Assembly (NCBI GenBank): GCA_964645645.1
Contig: CAZYBC010000028.1
Span: forward strand, 1 to 12,482
From: CAZYBC01 sp964645645
Lineage (GTDB): Bacteria > Patescibacteriota > Microgenomatia > UBA1400 > PJMF01
Length of the DNA: 12,482 nt
Direction: 5' to 3'
Positions 6,250 to 12,045 of the stretch are shown piece by piece. The notes beneath the pieces are model-generated. The model was not told the DNA's origin. It saw only the letters and a list, made by a program, of their open reading frames with translations, and made no database searches. Every line of letters begins with the position of its first letter. Position 1 is the first letter of the stretch. Made by a program: the position numbers and the translations under genes.

Positions 6250-7065
6250 ATGTATCCTATTTTGTTTACCATTGGCACATTTAAATTTGCAACTGTTAAT
6301 TTATTTTATATCTTGGCTTTTTTAGCAACTGGTTTTATCTTATGGCGACGGGCTAGGGAAGAGAATTATGATGAAATGTTGGTTTTTGATGGTTTTTTGT
6401 CAGCTTGTTTATGGGGAATTTTGTTAGCGAGAATTGGTTTTATTGCTCTTAATTTTCAGCAGTTTGGTTTTAATGTATTACATTTTTTTGATTTGATTAA
6501 TCATCCTGGTTTTGAAATTCAATTTTTTGTTGTCGTTTTATTAATTGCTTTTTATCGTTTTGCGATTAAACAGAAATTAGACCAATTTGCTGTTTTAGAT
6601 TTTTTAGTGACAGCGTTAAGTCTTGGAGCAGTTTTTTTACATTTAGGTTATTTTTTGGCAGGTATCAAAATTGGGACGCCAACTAATTTACCATGGGGGA
6701 TAGTCCCAGTGGGAGTTTTTGAAAAACATCATCCAGTGCAGTTATATTTTGCTTTAGTTTATTTAATTTTATTTATTGTCCTTAGCCGTTTGGAATATGT
6801 TTATCGTACTTTTGAATGGTATCGGGCCAAAAAAAATTCGGCCCAAAGTGGTTTTTTAACCAGTGTCTTTTTGATTTTTAGTGGTTTGTTATTATTACCT
6901 TTAACTTTTTTTAAAGTGCCAACTTTTAGTTTGGGAATTTTGCCTTTAGATTGGATCAGCTTTTTACTTAGTTTTGTTTTTGGTTTGGGTTTGTTAATGA
7001 ATAGAGCCGGTAGAACTGTTTTTCCTCAAAAGAAAAGAAAAACATGGATAAACCAAGACAAATAA
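6250..7065 (+). CDS. lgt: Prolipoprotein diacylglyceryl transferase-like protein (Lgt family, altered active site)
   Basis: 271 residues with about seven hydrophobic helices. Family assignment rests on the arrangement ARIGF (60-64), then GTPTNLPWGIV (142-152) and HPVQLYFAL (161-169), which match the lipoprotein diacylglyceryl transferase layout, and on the overlapping lspA gene. Lgt moves diacylglycerol from phosphatidylglycerol to the lipobox cysteine at the membrane. However, the region normally carrying the catalytic Arg and Asn (GRxGNFINxE, or RIGCFLAGCCYG in another branch) reads HLGYFLAGIKIG at 131-142, the HGG motif is not apparent, and the C-terminal Arg/Glu motif of the GRFxxExxR type is replaced by SGLLLLPLTFFK. 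It may be a divergent enzyme or an inactive relative. No Shine-Dalgarno sequence is seen. Heads the lgt-lspA-pseudouridine synthase cluster. Confidence 0.75.
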   Translation: MYPILFTIGTFKFATVNLFYILAFLATGFILWRRAREENYDEMLVFDGFLSACLWGILLARIGFIALNFQQFGFNVLHFFDLINHPGFEIQFFVVVLLIAFYRFAIKQKLDQFAVLDFLVTALSLGAVFLHLGYFLAGIKIGTPTNLPWGIVPVGVFEKHHPVQLYFALVYLILFIVLSRLEYVYRTFEWYRAKKNSAQSGFLTSVFLIFSGLLLLPLTFFKVPTFSLGILPLDWISFLLSFVFGLGLLMNRAGRTVFPQKKRKTWINQDK

Positions 7066-7439
7066 TTTTATTTTTTACCTTGATTTTTTTGGATCAACTT
7101 AGTAAATTTTTTTTTACTAATAATAACAGTAGCCGCAATTATGGATTTTCCTTTGGGTTGGGTAGCGCTGTGCCAACAGTGGCGTTAGTAGTAATGAGTA
7201 GCTTTTTATTATTAGGCTTATGGATTTTATTAAAAAAACAACGTTTATGGCATTGGTCCTTAGTTTGGTTTTTTGCTGGAGGGGTGTCTAATTTGCTTGA
7301 TCGCTTATTATTTGGCGCTGTACGAGATTTTTTACCTTTTTTTCAGCTAAACAATAATTTGGCTGATTATTTTATAATTGGAGGACTAGGAATTTTTATA
7401 TACCGCACAATTGGCGGTGTAAAATTAAAGCAAAAATGA
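7044..7439 (+). CDS. lspA: Lipoprotein signal peptidase (signal peptidase II)
   Basis: 131 residues, shorter than the usual 150-170, with four hydrophobic helices. Family motifs are retained: DQLSK at 17-21, NYGFSFG at 32-38, GGVSNLLDRLLFGAVRDF at 79-96 and NLADYFIIGG at 105-114. D95 and D108 are the likely catalytic aspartate pair of this membrane aspartic protease, which cleaves before the lipidated cysteine of prolipoproteins. The start overlaps the end of the lgt-like gene by 22 bases and its TGA stop overlaps the next ATG (ATGA), indicating translational coupling. It looks fully functional, in contrast to the altered Lgt beside it. Confidence 0.93.
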   Translation: MDKPRQIILFFTLIFLDQLSKFFFTNNNSSRNYGFSFGLGSAVPTVALVVMSSFLLLGLWILLKKQRLWHWSLVWFFAGGVSNLLDRLLFGAVRDFLPFFQLNNNLADYFIIGGLGIFIYRTIGGVKLKQK

Positions 7440-8296
7440 GCAATTATCAAATTCTTTATCAAGACCAAGACCTGGTGGTTATTAATAAACCAGCTGGAGT
7501 AATAGTTAACCAAGCTGATACGTTTAGTGGTGAAACTGTGCAAAGTTGGTTTAGAGCTTATTTAGAAAGCCAGCCAGCAATGCCCAAAGAACAATGGCAA
7601 GCTTTAGTGCCTACTGATTTTGATCCACAGTTTGGTTCCTCAGAAGAAATTTTTGCCCAAAGAGCTGGTTTAGTGCATCGTTTGGATAAAGAAACCAGCG
7701 GGGTCTTAGTGTTGGCTACTAATCCGGGCAGTTTAGTCAATTTATTGGCACAATTTAAACATCGGCAAACTCAGAAAACATATCTTTGTTTAGTTCATGG
7801 CAAGTTAAATCCCAAAGAAGGAATGATTGATGCGCCTTTAGCGCGGTCTAGCAAAGATCGTAAAAAATTTGCAGTGGTGGCTACTGGCCGTTCAGCTATA
7901 ACTTCTTATCAAGTTAAGCAAGAATTTGGGGCTAAAAAATTAATTGAAACTTTAACAAACTGGCGAATTACTCATCAAAATTTGATGCCAGCTGATAAAA
8001 AAGCATTAAATAATAAAAATTTACGAATGTATGAAGCTGGTTTTAGTTTAGTCTCTTGTCAACCAAAAACGGGGAGAACTCATCAAATCAGAGTTCATCT
8101 TAAACATTTGGGTAATTCTTTGGTTGGTGATATGGCTTATACTGGAAAAAAACGAGCTAAAGTAGATCGGTTATGGTGTCCTAGACAATTTTTACATGCA
8201 GCTAAGTTAGAATTAACCCATCCTCGTACTGGCCAAGTGCTAATGGTAGAGGCTGATTTAACGCCTGATTTACAAGAAGTAATAAAACTTTTATAA
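7436..8296 (+). CDS. RluA-family RNA pseudouridine synthase
   Basis: 286 residues. It isomerises specific uridines in rRNA or tRNA to pseudouridine. The hallmark motif is HRLDKETSGVLVLATN at 81-96, with catalytic D84; the downstream motifs KTYLCLVHG and KTGRTHQIRVHLKHLGNSLVGD are also present. The protein begins directly with the catalytic-domain strand (LYQDQDLVVINKPAGV), so the N-terminal S4 RNA-binding domain of RluC/RluD is absent. Target site (23S rRNA or tRNA) cannot be assigned. A spacer of about 40 residues (40-79) before the catalytic motif is moderately long. The start overlaps the lspA stop, so it is translated in coupling with lspA. Confidence 0.93.
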   Translation: MSNYQILYQDQDLVVINKPAGVIVNQADTFSGETVQSWFRAYLESQPAMPKEQWQALVPTDFDPQFGSSEEIFAQRAGLVHRLDKETSGVLVLATNPGSLVNLLAQFKHRQTQKTYLCLVHGKLNPKEGMIDAPLARSSKDRKKFAVVATGRSAITSYQVKQEFGAKKLIETLTNWRITHQNLMPADKKALNNKNLRMYEAGFSLVSCQPKTGRTHQIRVHLKHLGNSLVGDMAYTGKKRAKVDRLWCPRQFLHAAKLELTHPRTGQVLMVEADLTPDLQEVIKLL

Positions 8297-8297
8297 T
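8269..8297 (+). promoter_or_regulatory. Sigma70-type promoter of the phosphoribosyltransferase gene
   Basis: TTTACA (8269-8274), a 17-base spacer and TATAAT (8292-8297) form a near-consensus promoter. It lies within the 3' end of the pseudouridine synthase gene, the -10 spanning its TAA stop. The leader to the ATG at 8326 would be about 22 bases. Confidence 0.65.
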
Positions 8298-8325
8298 TCA
8301 TCCATCTTAATTTATTCAGATTATT

Positions 8326-8898
8326 ATGCAAGTTCAGGATTTCCACTTTATTGATACCAAACAATTTTTTCAAGCTAGTTTAGTTTTAGCAGAAAAAATC
8401 AAAGCAACTCAACAAACTTTTGATTATGTAATTGCCATTAATCGGGGTGGGGCAGTTTTAGGTCGCTATCTTTCTGATTTATTAGATATTCAGATGGGGG
8501 CTTTCGCTATGGCTTCGTATGTGGGTATTAATTTGCGCAAAGAATTAAAAATTACTCAAGAATTAAATTTAGATTTAAAAGACAAGAAAATTTTAGTGGT
8601 AGATGAAATTTGTGATACTGGTAATACTTTTATTAAAGCACTTCATTATTTAGAACAATTTCAACCACAAGACATCAAAACTGCTAGTTTAGTAGTGAAA
8701 TCTCACGCGGTTTATAAGCCAGATTTTTTGGTTACGGAGATTGATAAATGGGTAGTTTTTCCTTATGAAATGCGAGAAACTATTTTAGCTACTCAAGATC
8801 AATCGGCAGAAGTTAAACAAGCAGTTAGTGATTTTTTTGTTCAAGCTGGCGCAGAGTCAACTATGTTACAATCTGTGGGAGGGCCTCAACATGATTAA
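8326..8898 (+). CDS. Purine-type phosphoribosyltransferase (type I PRTase fold, Gpt-like)
   Basis: 190 residues. The PRPP-binding loop is LVVDEICDTGNT at 90-101, with the acidic pair D93/E94. INRGGAVLGRYLSDLL at 38-53 is the first PRTase motif, and KWVVFPYE near 151-158 matches the W-vFPWE segment of xanthine-guanine and related purine phosphoribosyltransferases. It probably joins a purine base (guanine, xanthine or hypoxanthine) to PRPP in salvage, which would matter in an organism lacking de novo purine synthesis; the exact base is not determined. The Asp-Glu pair and FPYE instead of FPWE are slight departures. No Shine-Dalgarno sequence precedes the ATG, but a near-consensus promoter does. 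The last 15-20 residues are polar and unconserved. Confidence 0.85.
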   Translation: MQVQDFHFIDTKQFFQASLVLAEKIKATQQTFDYVIAINRGGAVLGRYLSDLLDIQMGAFAMASYVGINLRKELKITQELNLDLKDKKILVVDEICDTGNTFIKALHYLEQFQPQDIKTASLVVKSHAVYKPDFLVTEIDKWVVFPYEMRETILATQDQSAEVKQAVSDFFVQAGAESTMLQSVGGPQHD

Positions 8899-8979
8899 AA
8901 GTCACTTCACCTTCAGCTCTGCATATTCCACTTGCTAATTAGGTTTAGTTTTTTTACAGTAGACTTAAGTTAGTACGTT

Positions 8980-9007
8980 TTGCTTACTAGCTTAGCCTCG
9001 ATAAAAC
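8980..9007 (+). promoter_or_regulatory. Possible promoter of glyA-folD
   Basis: TTGCTT (8980-8985) and TAAAAC (9002-9007), spaced by 16 bases, lie in the 141-base gap before glyA. Both hexamers are imperfect. No THF or ZTP riboswitch signature was recognised in the leader. Confidence 0.3.
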
Positions 9008-9039
9008 TTAATTTATTAACTTAGCAAAAGGAATTTAAA

Positions 9040-10386
9040 ATGAAGACAATTATTTCCAGCCTTATTAAACAAGAAAAACAACGCCAAAAACAAACCATTG
9101 GCTTGATCCCTTCAGAAAATATTAGCTCTAGCGCTGTCCGCGAAGCTGTTGGGTCAGTGTTAATGCACAAATATGCTGAGGGTCAACCTCGTAAGCGTTA
9201 CTACCAAGGCAATCAAATCGCCGATCAGGTAGAACAAATCGCCAAAGACGAAGCCTTAGCGGCTTTTAATTTATCAGCTGAGGAATGGGGGGCTAATGTG
9301 CAAGCTCATTCTGGTTGTGAAGCAAATTTAGCTGTTTATAACGCAGTTTTAGAGCCTGGCGATAAAATTTTAGCCATGTATTTACCAGACGGCGGCCATT
9401 TATCTCATGGCTGGCAGTTGCCTGGCAAAAAAGTCACTTTGGTATCTAAAATTTTTAAAATTGATTTTTATCATGTGTCTAAAGAAACCAGATTATTTGA
9501 TTATGAGCAAATTGCTAAGCAGGCAGAAAAATTTAAACCCAAGCTAATTATTTCTGGTGGTACGGCTTATGCTAGAGCCATTGACCATCATAAAATGGGC
9601 AAAATTGCTAAAAAAGTCGGCGCTTATTATTTAGCCGATATTTCTCATGAAGCTGGCTTAGTAGCAGCTGGTGCGCACCCAGCCCCTTTTGCCGATGCTG
9701 ATGTGGTAACTTTTACCACGCATAAAACTTTACGTGGTCCTAGAGGAGCGGTAATTTTAAGCCGCCAAAAAGATCGTTTAAATGAAAATCAAAATTTAGC
9801 AAAAAAGATTGATACCAGTGTTTTCCCAGGTTTACAAGGCGGTCCACATTTGCACAGTATTGCAGGCATTGCGGTAGCTTTGCAAGAAACTCAAACAGCT
9901 AAATTTAAAAAATATGCGGCGCAGGTGGTTAAAAATGCCCAGCTATTTGCCCAAATTTTTGCTGACAACGGTTTTGATGTAGTGGGAGGAGGAACTGATA
10001 AGCACTTGGTTTTATTAGATCTTCGCAAAAATGAAGTTTCTGCTTGGGTGGCAGCTTGGGCCTTGGAATATGCCAACATTATCTTAAATCGCAATAGTGT
10101 GCCTTATGATGATGCTCTGGCTTATTATCCCTCTGGTTTGCGCTTTGGTACGCCAATTATTACTACTAGAGGTATGAAAGAAGCAGAAGTTAAGCAATTA
10201 GCTGCTTGGATGATAGAAGTGATTAATTATTGTAAAAAATGGGCTTTACCAGCTGACAAAGTTGAGCGCCAAACTTTTGTGAAAAACTTTAAACAAAAAT
10301 TAGCTAAAGATAAATTTTTGCAAACCATGAAAACTAAAGTTACTAAGTTTGCCAAAAAATATCCACTTTTTGCAGGAGAGAAATAA
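9040..10386 (+). CDS. glyA: Serine hydroxymethyltransferase
   Basis: 448 residues, somewhat longer than the usual 410-430. It is a cytoplasmic PLP enzyme that converts serine plus tetrahydrofolate to glycine plus 5,10-methylene-tetrahydrofolate. Visible motifs are IPSENISSSAVREAVGSVLM (23-42), KYAEGQPRKRYYQGN (44-58), LSHG (121-124, substrate/PLP histidine), DISHEAGLV with D200 and H203, and TTHKTLRGPRGA with the PLP lysine K229. FPGLQGGPH and SGLRFGTP (carboxylate-binding arginine) follow. All catalytic residues appear present. A good Shine-Dalgarno sequence (AAAGGAA) precedes the ATG at 9040. folD starts five bases after its stop, so the two form a one-carbon operon supplying methylene-, methenyl- and formyl-THF. 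The C-terminal 60 residues are unusually lysine-rich. Confidence 0.97.
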   Translation: MKTIISSLIKQEKQRQKQTIGLIPSENISSSAVREAVGSVLMHKYAEGQPRKRYYQGNQIADQVEQIAKDEALAAFNLSAEEWGANVQAHSGCEANLAVYNAVLEPGDKILAMYLPDGGHLSHGWQLPGKKVTLVSKIFKIDFYHVSKETRLFDYEQIAKQAEKFKPKLIISGGTAYARAIDHHKMGKIAKKVGAYYLADISHEAGLVAAGAHPAPFADADVVTFTTHKTLRGPRGAVILSRQKDRLNENQNLAKKIDTSVFPGLQGGPHLHSIAGIAVALQETQTAKFKKYAAQVVKNAQLFAQIFADNGFDVVGGGTDKHLVLLDLRKNEVSAWVAAWALEYANIILNRNSVPYDDALAYYPSGLRFGTPIITTRGMKEAEVKQLAAWMIEVINYCKKWALPADKVERQTFVKNFKQKLAKDKFLQTMKTKVTKFAKKYPLFAGEK

Positions 10387-10391
10387 ATAAG

Positions 10392-11276
10392 ATGATAATT
10401 TTTGACGGACAAGCTTTTGCCTCAGAATTAATGGAAAAACTTAAAGTCAGCCTGGCCAACGCCAGGCTGACTCACCAGCCCAGTATTGCAGCTATTCTGT
10501 TTAAAGAAGATAAAGGCAGTCAGTTATATACTGCCAAAAAACAACAAGCGGCAGCAAAATTAGGCTTTAATTATTTGGTTTTTGAATTTTCTATGCAGGA
10601 GAGTTTAGCTACCATAAAAGCTAAGCTTGATCAATTAAACCAAGATCCCCAAATCACTGGCATCATCATTCAAAAACCCTGGCGCAAAACTTATTTAGAT
10701 AATGTGATTAATGACAATCAGGCCTATCAAACTTGGTGGTCACACTTAGTAGAGATGATTGATACTCATAAGGATATTGACGGTTTACATCCTCGTACTT
10801 TGCAAGCTCTTCAAGCTGGCACTTGGCAAGCAGAAGGCAGAGTTTTGCCAGCCACCTGTGCTGCAGTTTGGCAAATTTTGCAGCAAATTCCGCATTGGGC
10901 TGAGCAAGCTCAAGATTGGAAAATTATTATTATGGGCAAATCAGATTTATTAGGCCAACCTTTGTTTTATTTATTAAAAAATCGAGGCTATCAAGTAGAA
11001 ATGTTAGGGAAGAGAGAATTAGCTGAGCGAAGCGCTCAAGGAATTTTTTTGCGTGACGCTGACGTAGTGGTGAGCTCCACCGGGCAAGCAGGCTTAATCA
11101 CCGGCGAAATGTTAAAACCAGGAGTAGCTTTAATTGATGTAGGTGAACCACAACCAGATATTAACTTTGCCAGTGTGCAAGATAAAGCTAGTTTTCTAAC
11201 ACCCGTACCTGGAGGGGTAGGGCCGGTGACAGTGGCTTGTTTGATGGCTAATGGGGTAGAGTTGGCAAAAAAATAA
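10392..11276 (+). CDS. folD: Bifunctional methylenetetrahydrofolate dehydrogenase / methenyltetrahydrofolate cyclohydrolase
   Basis: 294 residues. FolD oxidises methylene-THF to methenyl-THF with NAD(P)+ and hydrolyses it to 10-formyl-THF. The N-terminal catalytic domain shows SQLYTAKKQQAA with Y46 and K50 (the YxxxK motif), GIIIQKPW at 90-97 (usually GxxVQLPL; the key glutamine Q94 is kept) and KDIDGLHP at 127-134. The nucleotide-binding domain carries GKSDLLGQP at 182-190, and PVPGGVGPVTVACLM at 271-285 closes the active site. Between Q94 and the KDIDG motif the chain is some 14 residues longer than usual and includes AYQTWW. A perfect 12-bp palindromic hairpin lies in codons 18-27. It follows glyA by five bases; a GGAGAG at the end of glyA may act as a distant ribosome binding site. 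Confidence 0.95.
   Translation: MIIFDGQAFASELMEKLKVSLANARLTHQPSIAAILFKEDKGSQLYTAKKQQAAAKLGFNYLVFEFSMQESLATIKAKLDQLNQDPQITGIIIQKPWRKTYLDNVINDNQAYQTWWSHLVEMIDTHKDIDGLHPRTLQALQAGTWQAEGRVLPATCAAVWQILQQIPHWAEQAQDWKIIIMGKSDLLGQPLFYLLKNRGYQVEMLGKRELAERSAQGIFLRDADVVVSSTGQAGLITGEMLKPGVALIDVGEPQPDINFASVQDKASFLTPVPGGVGPVTVACLMANGVELAKK
10445..10472. repeat. Perfect 12-bp inverted repeat (GC-rich hairpin) inside folD
   Basis: AGTCAGCCTGGC (10445-10456) and GCCAGGCTGACT (10461-10472) are exact reverse complements around the tetraloop CAAC. The stem is strikingly GC-rich for this genome and lies about 55 bases after the folD start codon. Confidence 0.8.
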
Positions 11277-11293
11277 CAGGTTATCCTATAACA

Positions 11294-11322
11294 TTGCTTT
11301 TTGGGTTGTTTTGTGCTAAAAT
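11294..11322 (+). promoter_or_regulatory. Promoter of the 46-residue small protein gene
   Basis: TTGCTT (11294-11299), a 17-base spacer and TAAAAT (11317-11322), with TGC directly before the -10, give an extended -10 promoter. Transcription should start near 11329, well downstream of folD. Confidence 0.6.
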
Positions 11323-11337
11323 ACAGGCATAATTCAA

Positions 11338-11374
11338 CTCAATTTTTCTAGCGAAAGCTGCCGGAAAAATTGAG
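11338..11374 (+). promoter_or_regulatory. Structured 5' leader hairpin of the small protein gene
   Basis: CTCAATTTTTC (11338-11348) pairs perfectly over 11 bp with GAAAAATTGAG (11364-11374). The loop contains a second small hairpin, AGC-GAAA-GCT (11350-11359), with a GNRA tetraloop and an asymmetric T/GCCG internal loop. It ends 13 bases before the Shine-Dalgarno sequence. I do not recognise it as a known riboswitch. Confidence 0.6.
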
Positions 11375-11397
11375 AGTTTAAGGTAAGAGGAGGAAAA

Positions 11398-11538
11398 ATG
11401 TTCAGTTTCACTGTTTTAGATTTCTATTTTTTGGTTATATCAATCCCGCTGGTGATTGTGGCGGGAGCATCAGTCTTGTTAGTCTCAAATTCTGAGGCTA
11501 GCGATGAAGTTGTTTGGTTCTCTCAATACCCCTCTTAG
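11398..11538 (+). CDS. 46-residue single-pass membrane peptide
   Basis: A short ORF with an excellent Shine-Dalgarno sequence (AGGAGG at 11388-11393, four bases before the ATG), own promoter, structured leader and terminator. The protein starts MFSFTVLDF, has one hydrophobic helix at about residues 9-29 (FYFLVISIPLVIVAGASVLL) and a short, acidic-to-neutral C-terminal tail (SEASDEVVWFSQYPS). There is no lipobox and no clear signal peptidase site. I do not recognise the family; small single-helix peptides of this size can be regulatory subunits, toxins or structural components, and none can be chosen here. The TAG stop falls inside the loop of the terminator. The end of the minus-strand orphan gene overlaps its last 18 codons antisense. 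Confidence 0.7.
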   Translation: MFSFTVLDFYFLVISIPLVIVAGASVLLVSNSEASDEVVWFSQYPS

Positions 11539-11901
11539 TAGGGGTATTTTTTTGTCTAAAACTACTTTTTTTTTCCGCGTTCTGTTACTTTGGCCTTTTA
11601 AGATTCTCTTTATTAAACTATTAGCTTTGTTAATATCCTCTTGAGTAGTTAATTCTTGGTTATGGAATTTTTCAGAACTGTAATGTTGAACAAAGTTTCT
11701 AGTTTCTTGATCTAAGGTATGTGAAATACTGTCAGAAGATAGTAAACCTTGAAGTGCTCCGATAAGCCATTGCCACCAATTTTTTCTTACCTTATATTTC
11801 CTTTCATCAGGTGATATTGAGCCATGAAACTTTCTTTCAGGAATTTCATCTGAATAATCATCTTGTAAGTTTTCTAAACGTTTTAACCAATGTTCTCGCA
11901 T
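11485..11901 (-). CDS. Orphan protein, unknown function; C-terminal tail possibly frameshifted
   Basis: 138 residues as read. No signal peptide or clear membrane helix; the segment NWWQWLIGALQGLLSSD is aromatic and amphipathic. The rest is charged and helical, with a basic region NRTRKKK at about 105-112. I do not recognise it. The last 27 or so residues run antisense through the terminator and 3' end of the 46-residue gene and look non-coding. At the A9 tract (minus strand of 11566-11574) loss of one A would give RKK followed directly by TAG, a natural end near residue 111. The start at 11901 has no Shine-Dalgarno sequence but has TATAAT nine bases upstream. It is divergent from rpsB and probably a lineage-specific gene. 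Confidence 0.5.
   Translation of the reverse strand: MREHWLKRLENLQDDYSDEIPERKFHGSISPDERKYKVRKNWWQWLIGALQGLLSSDSISHTLDQETRNFVQHYSSEKFHNQELTTQEDINKANSLIKRILKGQSNRTRKKKVVLDKKIPLLRGVLREPNNFIASLRI
11525..11553 (+). terminator. Rho-independent terminator of the small protein gene
   Basis: AATACCCCT (11525-11533) and AGGGGTATT (11540-11548) form a perfect 9-bp stem with a six-base loop, and a seven-T run reaches 11553. The stop codon of the small ORF (11536-11538) lies in the loop. On the minus strand no T-run follows the stem, so it acts in one direction. Confidence 0.85.
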
Positions 11902-11910
11902 ATTTTATGT

Positions 11911-11916
11911 ATTATA
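11911..11916 (-). promoter_or_regulatory. -10 element of the minus-strand orphan gene
   Basis: A perfect TATAAT on the minus strand ends nine bases before the ATG at 11901. No clear -35 is seen. A leaderless or near-leaderless transcript is implied. Confidence 0.4.
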
Positions 11917-11943
11917 AACTCCACCTCCACTTTTCCAGAGTTG

Positions 11944-11952
11944 TGTTATACT
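11944..11952 (+). promoter_or_regulatory. Extended -10 promoter of rpsB
   Basis: TGTTATACT matches TGnTATAaT with one mismatch. Transcription should start near 11959, giving an rpsB leader of about 87 bases. The -35 region is poor, as expected for an extended -10 promoter. Confidence 0.55.
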
Positions 11953-11973
11953 ACAAGTCTTAATATTAATTTT

Positions 11974-12032
11974 GGTTTGTTGGTCTTTTCGTCCTGAATT
12001 AGCCAACCAACCGCTATCTTAAAACAAGATAG
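11974..12032 (+). promoter_or_regulatory. Two-hairpin leader of rpsB, possible r-protein autoregulatory site
   Basis: Hairpin 1 pairs GGTTTGTTGG (11974-11983) with CCAACCAACC (12003-12012), nine of ten positions matching, around a 19-base loop. Hairpin 2 pairs CTATCTT (12014-12020) with AAGATAG (12026-12032) perfectly, loop AAAAC, and ends four bases before the AAGGA Shine-Dalgarno sequence. No T-run follows, so control of translation is more likely than attenuation. S2 autoregulation is known in other bacteria; here it is inference. Confidence 0.5.
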
Positions 12033-12045
12033 AAACAAGGACAAA

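Noticed and set aside
8137..8373. Minus-strand 78-residue frame over the pseudouridine synthase and phosphoribosyltransferase junction
   Set aside because: Antisense to well-supported coding sequence and to a near-consensus promoter; no ribosome binding site or protein-like pattern.
8899..9039. Riboswitch (THF, ZTP or glycine type) upstream of glyA-folD
   Set aside because: Suggested by gene context, but none of the conserved sequence blocks or long stems of these classes are present.
9891..10412. Minus-strand frames within glyA
   Set aside because: Shadows of the plus-strand SHMT gene; they lack starts with signals and read as low-similarity antisense.
11280..11300. GTTAT/ATAAC hairpin with nearby T-run as the folD terminator
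   Set aside because: Five AT-rich pairs are too weak, the T-run is separated, and it overlaps the -35 region of the small gene promoter.
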